A DNA stretch of 41,228 bases from Anaerolineales bacterium. GTDB lineage: Bacteria; Chloroflexota; Anaerolineae; Anaerolineales; Villigracilaceae. Below the pieces are notes generated by a model. That model ran no database searches and was not told the origin of the DNA. It saw only the letters and a list, made by a program, of their open reading frames with translations. The stretch lies in assembly GCA_030824405.1 (NCBI GenBank), contig JAVBXV010000062.1, positions 1 through 41,228 on the forward strand, given 5' to 3'. This document shows positions 24,618 through 31,714 of the stretch, piece by piece (within the stretch, counting starts at the first letter, position 1; the number at the start of each line of letters is the position of its first letter). Made by a program: the position numbers and the translations under genes.

Positions 24618-25382
24618 CTAAAATTCCCATTTCTTCAACACGTCCATGGCTTTGTAAAATGTCAAATCCAAATTCAGCGGCGTGATGGACACATAGCCTG
24701 CGCGCAAGGAACCGAAATCTGTACCGGGCTCGTCCACACCCGTGGGCGCTTCACCGCCGATCCAGTAATAGGGCTTGCCGCGCGGGTCACTGCGCACATC
24801 CAACGCGTCACGGTACACACGCAGCCCCTGACGCGTGATCATGAATCCTTTAAGTTGATCCTCTTTCAAATAGGGTACGTTGACATTCAACACCACACTC
24901 TCGGGCAAACCGTCTGCCATCACTTTTTCGGCCACACGCCGTGCAACCGAAGCCGCGCAGGAATAATCCAACGCGCCCTTGTGACCTTCGGGAGAATCCA
25001 GCGAAACGGCGATCCCTTTCACGCCCGCAATGACAGCTTCCATCGCAGCAGTGACCGTCCCTGAGTAGGTGACATCATGCCCAATATTTGCATTGGGATT
25101 AATCCCCGAAACCACCAGATCGATCTGCTCTTCGATCAACCCAAGCAAAGGCAGTGCAACACAATCAGAAGGTGCGCCGTCTGAAGTGAAAGCAGATGAA
25201 CCATCTGCCAGCACAGTTTCACGCACACGCAATGGACGTTCCATCGTTTTCACATGGCCCGAAGCAGACCAGTTTTTATCAGGCGCAAACACGGTCACTT
25301 TGCCCAGCTTACGCATCTCCTGCACGAGAGCAAGGAGCCCAGGTGCAGTCACACCGTCATCATTGGTTACGAGTATATGCAT
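24618..25382 (-). CDS. surE: 5'/3'-nucleotidase SurE
   Basis: 254 residues, full length. The metal site is at the N-terminus (ILVTNDDGVTAPG), with the APDKNWSASGH loop and the conserved SGINPNANIGHDVTYSGTV block. SurE hydrolyses nucleoside monophosphates and short polyphosphates and is linked to stationary-phase and stress survival. It is probably the first gene of a unit with the small zinc protein and the deacetylase-like gene. Confidence 0.95.
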   Translation of the reverse strand: MHILVTNDDGVTAPGLLALVQEMRKLGKVTVFAPDKNWSASGHVKTMERPLRVRETVLADGSSAFTSDGAPSDCVALPLLGLIEEQIDLVVSGINPNANIGHDVTYSGTVTAAMEAVIAGVKGIAVSLDSPEGHKGALDYSCAASVARRVAEKVMADGLPESVVLNVNVPYLKEDQLKGFMITRQGLRVYRDALDVRSDPRGKPYYWIGGEAPTGVDEPGTDFGSLRAGYVSITPLNLDLTFYKAMDVLKKWEF

Positions 25383-25441
25383 TTTGGTTTCCAGTTTTAT
25401 TTTTTGGGATTGATTCCATGATTATAACCCGCCCGATAACA

Positions 25442-25470
25442 GCAGGGACACGGCAGCGCCGTGTCCCTGC
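25442..25470. repeat. REP-like perfect palindrome
   Basis: A 13-bp arm GCAGGGACACGGC with its complement and a loop of AGC. It lies between the SurE start and the end of the extended membrane-protein frame. No U-run follows in the minus transcript (AG-rich then CGGGCGGG), so termination by it alone is doubtful. Similar GC palindromes occur at 28989-29015 and 18508-18542. Confidence 0.8.
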
Positions 25471-25476
25471 CAGTCT

Positions 25477-25914
25477 TTATGGAAATGCCATCACGATCAA
25501 AGTCATTGCAATTGCAAACAGGGTGGATTTACCCAGAATTTTCAAAGCCTGCAATCGAACCTGTTTCAACTCGCTTTGATCTTCGATCTCTTCAATCTTA
25601 TTCGTTGTTAGACGTGAACCACGTCCAGCGAGAGCTACTCAGGTTTTATCGCGCCACTGAAAAAAGCCAGAGGCGGCGGCACCAAATAGAAAGAACAATG
25701 GCAGCCGCCAAACCTTGTCCGCACCGATGATAAGCAGAACGGCGAGGATGACGAGGCTGATGACGAACTGGGCAATGCCAAAATTCAATCTTCTGCGCCG
25801 TTCCTTTGGGCTGATATTGGCAATGCAAACTTCATAGTTCCCGTCTTCGCCTTCAGGTGAAAAAGAATCAAACCCCGTGCCGTTACTTGAAAAACTCAAT
25901 CTGTTATTTAACAT
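25477..25914 (-). CDS. Small membrane protein with in-frame TGA: candidate selenoprotein
   Basis: From the ATG at 25914, 91 residues are read to a TGA at 25639-25641: a polar start, ISPKERRRRLNFG, two transmembrane helices, then FFQWRDKT. After the TGA the same frame stays open for 53 codons (VALAGRGSR..., a charged linker, LKQVRLQALKILGK, then a hydrophobic helix IAMTLIVMAFP) to TAA at 25477-25479. In the family as I remember it, the same place reads KTC-VALAARG, so the TGA replaces a cysteine codon. A hairpin just 3' (25609-25627) fits a bacterial SECIS. The reading is Sec92 in a 145-residue protein. Alternatives are a nonsense mutation of Cys or an assembly error. The function is unknown. 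The ribosome binding site lies inside a strong hairpin at 25915-25962. Confidence 0.55.
25609..25627 (-). promoter_or_regulatory. Candidate bacterial SECIS hairpin
   Basis: In the minus transcript GACGUG-GUU-CACGUC forms a 6-bp stem, extended by one G-U and one U-A pair. It begins 11-13 nt after the UGA, and the apical loop starts with G 19 nt after the UGA. Known bacterial SECIS elements sit immediately 3' of UGA, inside the coding region, with G in the first loop positions. Confidence 0.45.
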
Positions 25915-25962
25915 AAGAACGTCCTCTCCCTTTCAGTTTACGAATAGGGTGAGGACGTTCTT
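25915..25962 (-). promoter_or_regulatory. RBS-masking hairpin before the TGA-containing gene
   Basis: AAGAACGTCCTC plus CCCT (25915-25931) is complementary to 25946-25962 with one mismatch. In the minus transcript the right arm contains GGGAGAGG, the only ribosome binding site, and ends directly at the ATG (25912-25914). It would shut translation unless opened. There is no T-run, so it is not a good terminator for the upstream gene. Confidence 0.7.
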
Positions 25963-25982
25963 AACTCATGGTTTTATACCTG

Positions 25983-26903
25983 TTAATTCGGAGCCAAAGC
26001 CAGGATCACTCCATTTTGTGACGGATCATACAACAGTAAACCATCGTCGGTTTTGTTGGAGGCGATGCCAGCCTGATCGACACGTCCAATGACTTCATCC
26101 AATGCCTTTTGATCGGGCAGGTTGACCACGAAATAGCGCAGGCCAACTGCATCAGCAGGAGGAGGCGGCGCACCTGCACCCTGCCAGGTGTTCAAGCCGA
26201 GATGATGATGATAGCCGCCAGCCGAGAGGAATCCCATTTGAAATTCGGTGGCGACGCCCTGCAAATCAAAGCCAATAACGCCGTGATAAAAATCAACAGC
26301 CTCTTGAATATTGCGCACATGCAAATGGACATGTCCCATGCGGGTTTCCAAAGAAATGGGAGCATCCAGACGATCTTCTTCTTTCAAGTGAGTTAACAGG
26401 GCTTCCACGTCCAATGCTTCGCGGCCGTCACTCCAGGAGCCGTCTGTGCGGCGGGTTTCGTACTTGCCGTCTTTCAACGTCCACGAGCCGTCTTCGGGAG
26501 ATTCGCAATACAACTCAATGCCGTTGCCTTCGGGGTCATCGAGGTAGGTGGTCTTGGTCATGATATGGTCGGTGGGAGAATTACGATATTTCAACGCAAA
26601 CAAACGCGCCACCGCCCGCGCCAACTCACGGCGGTTGGGATACAAGACTGCGAAGTGATACAGCCCTGTAACGCCGCGATATTTTTTCAGGTTCGGTTCT
26701 TCGGTCATGCGCAGCAGGTCTGCGCCGCCAGCGCCAAGGCCTGCCTTGTTGCCTTCACGCCAGTGGAGTTGGAATCCGAGTACCTGCTGATAGAACGCGA
26801 TCTGATTTTCCAGATTGGCAACTGTCAACGAGACGTGACCAAGTGTCGTGGAGGGATGAATCGAAAAATCCTGTTTAGCGGGGGAGTTTGTTTGTGTGTT
26901 CAT
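25983..26903 (-). CDS. VOC-family ring-cleavage dioxygenase-like protein
   Basis: About 306 residues with two glyoxalase/VOC halves: TTLGHVSLTVANLENQIAFY at the N-terminus and MGHVHLHVRNIQEAVDFY after residue 190. Metal ligands fit His in GHVSL, His in LYHFAVLYP, and Glu in GIELYCESP in the first half; the second half carries GYHHHLGLN. This pattern is that of CatE/MhqO-type extradiol dioxygenases that open catechol or hydroquinone rings. The ATG at 26903 (MNTQTNSPAK) is chosen; a longer frame would extend into the inverted repeat at 26919-26965. It is the last gene of the operon opposite the TetR gene. Confidence 0.8.
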   Translation of the reverse strand: MNTQTNSPAKQDFSIHPSTTLGHVSLTVANLENQIAFYQQVLGFQLHWREGNKAGLGAGGADLLRMTEEPNLKKYRGVTGLYHFAVLYPNRRELARAVARLFALKYRNSPTDHIMTKTTYLDDPEGNGIELYCESPEDGSWTLKDGKYETRRTDGSWSDGREALDVEALLTHLKEEDRLDAPISLETRMGHVHLHVRNIQEAVDFYHGVIGFDLQGVATEFQMGFLSAGGYHHHLGLNTWQGAGAPPPPADAVGLRYFVVNLPDQKALDEVIGRVDQAGIASNKTDDGLLLYDPSQNGVILALAPN

Positions 26904-26918
26904 TCTTTCTCTCTTGTT

Positions 26919-26965
26919 AACTTGTGATAATGTCATCTTTTTATCAGACGACATTATCACAAGTT
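26919..26965. promoter_or_regulatory. 16-bp perfect inverted repeat before VOC gene
   Basis: Arms AACTTGTGATAATGTC (26919-26934) and its complement (26950-26965), separated by 15 bp. It starts 10 bp past the LUD stop and ends 15 bp before the VOC ATG. No T-tract follows. It could be an operator for separate control of the VOC gene or a processing or stabilising hairpin. Confidence 0.7.
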
Positions 26966-26975
26966 TAATTTCTTC

Positions 26976-27623
26976 TTAAAAACCCAGTTCTTCTTTAACG
27001 AGGATCATCGTGATACGGTTTGGGCGCGACGCACGATTGATGACAAGCACTTGATTGACAGCGGTGCCAACTTTGTAGAGTTGCTGCATATGTTCTTCTT
27101 CAAGAGGGACAACATGTTCCTGAATGCGGCGGAAACCATCATTCAAATCTCTGACAATTTTCTGCGCGCCAACCACCCAGATCACGCGGCCTGCGCCAGA
27201 AGCGTAGGGACCAAGCTGACTGCCCGTGTTGGAAGCGATCAGCACATGACCATCTTCAGTGACGGCGTGGACGCTGCCCGCCGCGAAATCAGGCGCGTTT
27301 ATCATCTTGCGAATTTCGCGGCCTTGCGTTTCGCGATTCATCGCATACATTTTGGGGCGTATGGCATCGAAACGGCCTGACTGATCGATCTCATCTTTTA
27401 TGCCAGTTTGCTCAAGGGTTACGGATGCGCCAAGAAATACTTCGGAGCCTTCGGGAACCAATTCAAGGAACAGACGTTTCGCTTCTACGCCATTTTCAGC
27501 GATCAAGGTCTGAATGCCATTGGCTTCAAGCGCTTTCACAGTGCGCGCAATTTTCTCGTCTGTTGCCAGTTTGGATAATTCTTCAATCGGAGTGATGGCA
27601 AGTTCTTTATTTGTTGTGAACAT
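26976..27623 (-). CDS. LUD-domain protein (LutC/YkgG-like)
   Basis: 215 residues. It has the LUD hallmark SNTGSQLGPYASGAGRVIWV followed by VGAQKIVRDL, and FLGASVTLEQTG earlier. There are no Fe-S cysteine motifs, so it is the short LutC-like form. LUD proteins work in lactate oxidation, but solitary ones occur in many redox operons with unknown roles. It begins 9 bp after the oxidoreductase gene with AAGGA upstream. There is no lutA or lutB here. Confidence 0.85.
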   Translation of the reverse strand: MFTTNKELAITPIEELSKLATDEKIARTVKALEANGIQTLIAENGVEAKRLFLELVPEGSEVFLGASVTLEQTGIKDEIDQSGRFDAIRPKMYAMNRETQGREIRKMINAPDFAAGSVHAVTEDGHVLIASNTGSQLGPYASGAGRVIWVVGAQKIVRDLNDGFRRIQEHVVPLEEEHMQQLYKVGTAVNQVLVINRASRPNRITMILVKEELGF

Positions 27624-27632
27624 AATTTCCTT

Positions 27633-28277
27633 TTATCCAAGGATCTTCAAAGCACTGCCCCAATTGGTGCCGAGGGTGCCCTGTAAAGTGATGTGCAATA
27701 ACTGCATGGCTTCGATCTGGCGGGCGCGGTGCAGAGGGCCAGCATCAATGGCACGCATGCCGCCATCTGTTACCAACTGAGAGACTTTGCTCTTTGCATC
27801 GGCATCATCACCAGCGATGAAGACGTCCAGTTTCTGTCCGCCAGTATCACCAGCCAGGAGCGTGCCTGCGAAAGTGGTATTGAAAGCCTTGACCACATAT
27901 GCGCCAGCGGCAATGGCTTTGGCCAGATCTTCTGCGGAGGAAGAATCAGGCGCGGTGGCGAGGCCGTCGTAAGTGGAGTTCAACGGGTTGGCAATATCCA
28001 CAACGACCTTGCCAGCGAGTTTTGTGCCGAGCTGTTTTGCGATCTCAATGTTGGTGCCGTACCAAACCGCCAGCACAACCACATCACCGAGAACTGCATC
28101 GCCGAGGCTGGCGGCGGAAGTTGTCGCGCCTTTTTTGGCAGAGGCTTTTATTTCTGCAGCAGCCTTTTCAGCTGCTTCAGGATTCGCATCTACAAATGTG
28201 ACCGAGTGTCCGCCTGCAACTACGCGGGTTCCGATACCGCGTCCCATGTTGCCTGATCCGATAATTGTTATGTTCAT
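27633..28277 (-). CDS. NADPH-dependent F420 reductase-like oxidoreductase
   Basis: 214 residues. The N-terminal Rossmann motif is IIGSGNMGRGIG, then VDANPEAAEKA. VVDIANPLNSTYDG and VVKAFNTTFAG are typical of the F420_oxidored/NADP oxidoreductase family. It binds NADP; use of F420 is not assured. First gene of the operon; AAGGAG precedes the ATG and a strong palindrome lies upstream at 28320-28341. Confidence 0.85.
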   Translation of the reverse strand: MNITIIGSGNMGRGIGTRVVAGGHSVTFVDANPEAAEKAAAEIKASAKKGATTSAASLGDAVLGDVVVLAVWYGTNIEIAKQLGTKLAGKVVVDIANPLNSTYDGLATAPDSSSAEDLAKAIAAGAYVVKAFNTTFAGTLLAGDTGGQKLDVFIAGDDADAKSKVSQLVTDGGMRAIDAGPLHRARQIEAMQLLHITLQGTLGTNWGSALKILG

Positions 28278-28319
28278 TCTTGACTCTCCTTGAGTTGTTT
28301 GATAATATACATCCGTTGC

Positions 28320-28341
28320 TTACACAACAGATGTTGTCTAA
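28320..28341. promoter_or_regulatory. TetR-type operator palindrome
   Basis: A 22-bp palindrome: half-site TTAcACAACA, spacer GA, and its complement, with one unpaired base per arm. It is in the 136-bp gap between two divergent genes. A second related site (TGTTGACTAAGCAACA, 28387-28402) lies just before the TetR ribosome binding site; GTTGCTTA at 28315-28322 is its partial inverse. Together they suggest autoregulation and operon control. Confidence 0.7.
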
Positions 28342-28413
28342 TTTACCAATTCGCCCAATGAAAGTCAACCAACAAAGAGTTGGATGTGTTGACTAAGCAA
28401 CAAAGGAGCCAAT

Positions 28414-28980
28414 ATGTTGCCTAACCCCGATGAAAAACTGGACCCGCGCGTCAAACGTACCCGCGGCCTGATTCTGAAATCCTTTGAGGATCTCCTCGCT
28501 GAAAAAAACTTCGAAGCCATCTCCGTGCAGGATGTGACCGACAAAGCGCAAATTAATCGTGCCACCTTTTATGCACACTATCAGGATAAATACGTCCTGC
28601 TCGATCATTCCATCAGCCAGATGTTCATGCAGGAGATCGAAAAGCGGACATTAAGTGTTTGCAGTTACAGCCCCGACAACCTGCGGAATTTGATCCTTGC
28701 CGTCTGTGAATTTCTTGCCAACATTCACAGCGGATGCGCCCAGCCGCATCAACAGTTCGAATCACTGGTGGAAGGAACCATCAAAAAAATAGTCTTCGAC
28801 CTGCTTACCTACTGGTTGAGAAACTCCAAAGTCCCAACTGAAATCCCTGCCACCGTTGCCACCTGGGCAATTTACGGTCTGGCCTCACACTACAGCCACA
28901 TGAAAAAACGCCCCACCCTCGAAAAATTCGTGGATGAAGCGTTCCCGCTGGTGGCGGTTAATTTGGAACAGTTTGCGTAA
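28414..28980 (+). CDS. TetR/AcrR-family transcriptional regulator
   Basis: 188 residues. The HTH lies at about 20-65 (LILKSFEDLLAEKNFEAIS, VQDVTDKAQINRATFYAHY). The C-terminal ligand domain (about 80-185) is less conserved and has a Cys pair at SVCSYSP and AVCEFL plus SGCAQPHQ, possible redox-sensing residues. AAAGGAG is 5 nt before the ATG. It is divergent from the F420 reductase-like/LUD/VOC operon and should repress it through the palindromes between the genes; the ligand may be a phenol, quinone or electrophile (inference). Confidence 0.9.
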   Translation: MLPNPDEKLDPRVKRTRGLILKSFEDLLAEKNFEAISVQDVTDKAQINRATFYAHYQDKYVLLDHSISQMFMQEIEKRTLSVCSYSPDNLRNLILAVCEFLANIHSGCAQPHQQFESLVEGTIKKIVFDLLTYWLRNSKVPTEIPATVATWAIYGLASHYSHMKKRPTLEKFVDEAFPLVAVNLEQFA

Positions 28981-28988
28981 TCTTTATT

Positions 28989-29015
28989 GTAGAGGCGCGG
29001 TCATCGCGCCTCTAC
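28989..29015. repeat. REP-like palindrome overlapping the end of the ABC ATPase gene
   Basis: Arms GTAGAGGCGCG (28989-28999) and its complement (29005-29015) with a 5-nt loop. The right arm codes for the last residues (VEAR) and the stop of the ABC ATPase gene. Palindromes of this style are common in intergenic DNA of Chloroflexota and Cyanobacteria as I recall. Confidence 0.8.
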
Positions 29016-30062
29016 TGCAAGACCATTGTGAAAAATCGTCACTTGATGTTCCGCGCTGATAAAGGCGCGGACAGATGTACCTGGGGGAATTAACTGTGTA
29101 TGCGATTTGAAGGCATGCACCAGATTTCCTGAAGTAAGCCGTAAGCGATATTGATAATGCGCCCCTCGAAAGAAACGCGCCAACACCAGCGCATTCGGAT
29201 GATCGCTCTGGTCAAAATCCACATCATCGGCGCGGAGTGCGATCTCTACGGATGAATTTTCGGGGATGTTCAACTTTTGGGGGATCAAACCAAGTTCAGT
29301 TTGAATTCCATTATTTTGCACGGTACCGGGTAAAAAATCACTGTCACCCATGAATTCAGCCACAAAACGCGTTGCTGATTCATGGAAGATTTCTTCGGGC
29401 AAGCCTACCTGCTCCAGATGTCCATTTTGGAATACGGCGAGACGGTCACCCATGTAAAGGGCTTCCTCTTGATCGTGCGTGACAAATACCGCTGTCGCCT
29501 TCATCGCTTTCAAGATGCCGCGCACCTGCTCACGAACTTCATGGCGCAGATCTGCATCCAGGCTGCTGAACGGCTCATCCATCAACACCAGTACTGGATG
29601 CGGCGCAAGCGCGCGCGCCAATGCCACGCGCTGACGTTCGCCTCCGGACAACTGATGAGGGTAGCGCTCTCCAAAATTTTCCAACCCGACAAGTTTCAAC
29701 ATGCCGTATGTGGTTTCGCGTGCTTTTGCAGCAGGCTGACCTTTCAGCCCAAACTTTACATTTTCAAAAACTGTGAGATGCGGGAAGAGTGCGTGGTCTT
29801 GAAAGACCATGCCCACGCCGCGCTTTTCAGGCGGAGTAAAATGCCCATCGTCAACGACCAGTTGTCCCTTAATGTTGATCGAGCCGCTGTCGGGCCGCTC
29901 CAGCCCGGCGATGAGTCGCAGGGTGGTCGTCTTTCCGCATCCACTGGGACCGACAAGCGCGAGAATTTCTCCCGTGCGCAAAGTGAGTGAGACATCATTC
30001 ACTGCCGTGGTTTTTGCAGAAGTAAATTTCTTTGAGATGTTACGTAGTTCAAGTGCGTTCAT
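29001..30062 (-). CDS. ABC importer ATPase, ferric iron/FbpC type
   Basis: 353 residues. Walker A is GPSGCGKTTTL, the signature LSGGERQRVALARAL, Walker B VLVLMDEPFSSLD and the switch His VTHDQEEAL. A C-terminal TOBE-like regulatory domain (about 240-350) follows. It follows the permease gene with an ATGA overlap and therefore powers it. The last codons come from a REP-like palindrome, so the natural C-terminus may have been slightly changed. Confidence 0.88.
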   Translation of the reverse strand: MNALELRNISKKFTSAKTTAVNDVSLTLRTGEILALVGPSGCGKTTTLRLIAGLERPDSGSINIKGQLVVDDGHFTPPEKRGVGMVFQDHALFPHLTVFENVKFGLKGQPAAKARETTYGMLKLVGLENFGERYPHQLSGGERQRVALARALAPHPVLVLMDEPFSSLDADLRHEVREQVRGILKAMKATAVFVTHDQEEALYMGDRLAVFQNGHLEQVGLPEEIFHESATRFVAEFMGDSDFLPGTVQNNGIQTELGLIPQKLNIPENSSVEIALRADDVDFDQSDHPNALVLARFFRGAHYQYRLRLTSGNLVHAFKSHTQLIPPGTSVRAFISAEHQVTIFHNGLAVEAR

Positions 30063-31690
30063 TTAAAAATCTGTTCCCGACGTAATAGGAAATAAAGCGG
30101 CAATGCGGATGCCAGCACCAACAATAAAGCGGCGGGCGCGGCCTGAATGTAAAATCCTTCGGCGGCCCAGATCCAGACACGGACAGCGAGTGTATCAAAC
30201 CCTGCAGGACGAAGCAATAGGGTGGCGGGTAGTTCCTTTAAGGAAGTGAGAAATACAAGCGATGCTCCCGCCATTAACCCAGGCAGAATAAGCGGCAATA
30301 TTACTTGAAAGATGGTTTGCAGGGAAGTTCGTCCAAGTGTGCGCGAGGCTTCTTCCATGGATGGGGATAGTTGATTCAGCGCGGACTCGCTGGCGCGTAT
30401 GGCTTGCGGCATATGACGCAGGACATACGCCATGACAACGATTAGCGGCGTGGCATAAAGGAATGGTAAAAATTGATTGACGAGCAAAACCAAACTGAGC
30501 GCCACTACCACGCCGGGGATGGCATACCCGATCTGTGTAAAACGCGAGATGGCTTTGGATAGTTTGCTCGGATATCTTACTGATAACAAAGCGACTGGTA
30601 GTGAAAGCACAACTGCAATCAATGCAGCAAGCGCGGAACTCCATAAACTATGCCAGATGTAGTCACCAAACGTTTGCGAACCAGAACGCATGATGGAGGA
30701 AAGTGTTTCGGGGTCCAACAGGGCGGTGAGGCTCCAATAACCCAAAACAAAAACAGGTACCAGCAAACTCGCGGATACAACCAATAAGACGAGCAGCAAG
30801 GCTGGAATCTTCCAACGATTTAATGGAAGCAAACTGGCAGGCCGCCATTGACTGTCCATTTGGGTGTAGCGGGCTTGTCCCTGCAAACGCAATTCGCCCC
30901 ACAAAATGATAATGGCAATGGTGATCAAAATTCCGCTGAGGATGGATGCGGCGGAACGATCATACCTGCCTGACAATTGCACAAAGATCGCAGAGGAGAA
31001 TGTTTCATAGCGAAGTAATGCAACCGTGCCGTACTCCGACAAAATATCCAAAGCGACGAGTAACGCGCCTGCTGTTAAGCCAGGACGTAATGCAGGCAAC
31101 GTCACTTCCCAAATTGTGCGCCAGTTGTTTCTTCCAAAGGTGCGGGCGGCTTCTTCAAGAGATGCATTCAAGGAGCGAAAAGCGGCTCCGCTCAATAAAT
31201 AAACATAAGGATAAGTAAACAAAGTGAGAATGAAAGCCGCGCCCCAAAATCCCAGCGGACTTGGCGTGGGCACGGGCTGTCCGAACCAGTTTTCAAGCAA
31301 TTGCGGAATCACTCCCCCGCGTGGACGCAGCAGGGTGAGATGAACAATTCCACCAATATAAGCAGGGATGGCGAGCGGCAAAGCCAGCATCCAGCGAAAG
31401 AGGTGGCGGCCGGGTAAGTTTGTGCGTTCAGTGAGGAACGCCATGCTCACACCTACAAATGTAGCTCCACATGTAACAGCCGCGGTCAGCAATAATGTAT
31501 TGGCGAGTAATTTCAAAATGCGGGTTTGCAACAGGCGTATCCACACATCCGCTCCGCCAGTGAAGGCGCGGAAGAAAATATAAACAAGTGGAATTGCCAC
31601 AAACAAAGCCACCAGCCCCGCGGCCAGTAAAAGCCGGGGGCTGATGTTAATACGTTTGGGGATTTGCAGGAAATTCTTCCAGCGTTGCAT
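30059..31690 (-). CDS. Two-domain ABC permease, ferric iron/FbpB type
   Basis: 543 residues with about twelve transmembrane helices, two permease modules in one chain. Each half has an EAA-type loop: LEEAARTFGRNNWRTIWEV near 185 and MEEASRTLGRTSLQTIFQV near 455. Fused permeases of this sort belong to the ferric iron and thiamine/phosphonate class. The gene lies 24 bp after the binding protein and overlaps the ATPase start. Confidence 0.9.
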   Translation of the reverse strand: MQRWKNFLQIPKRINISPRLLLAAGLVALFVAIPLVYIFFRAFTGGADVWIRLLQTRILKLLANTLLLTAAVTCGATFVGVSMAFLTERTNLPGRHLFRWMLALPLAIPAYIGGIVHLTLLRPRGGVIPQLLENWFGQPVPTPSPLGFWGAAFILTLFTYPYVYLLSGAAFRSLNASLEEAARTFGRNNWRTIWEVTLPALRPGLTAGALLVALDILSEYGTVALLRYETFSSAIFVQLSGRYDRSAASILSGILITIAIIILWGELRLQGQARYTQMDSQWRPASLLPLNRWKIPALLLVLLVVSASLLVPVFVLGYWSLTALLDPETLSSIMRSGSQTFGDYIWHSLWSSALAALIAVVLSLPVALLSVRYPSKLSKAISRFTQIGYAIPGVVVALSLVLLVNQFLPFLYATPLIVVMAYVLRHMPQAIRASESALNQLSPSMEEASRTLGRTSLQTIFQVILPLILPGLMAGASLVFLTSLKELPATLLLRPAGFDTLAVRVWIWAAEGFYIQAAPAALLLVLASALPLYFLLRREQIFK

Positions 31691-31714
31691 AAAGCTCCAG
31701 AAACAGAATCAGGC

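Noticed and set aside
25639-25914. Ending the small membrane gene at the first TGA as an ordinary 91-residue protein
   Set aside because: The frame after the TGA keeps coding character and a further membrane helix, so a normal stop is the weaker reading, though it is not excluded.
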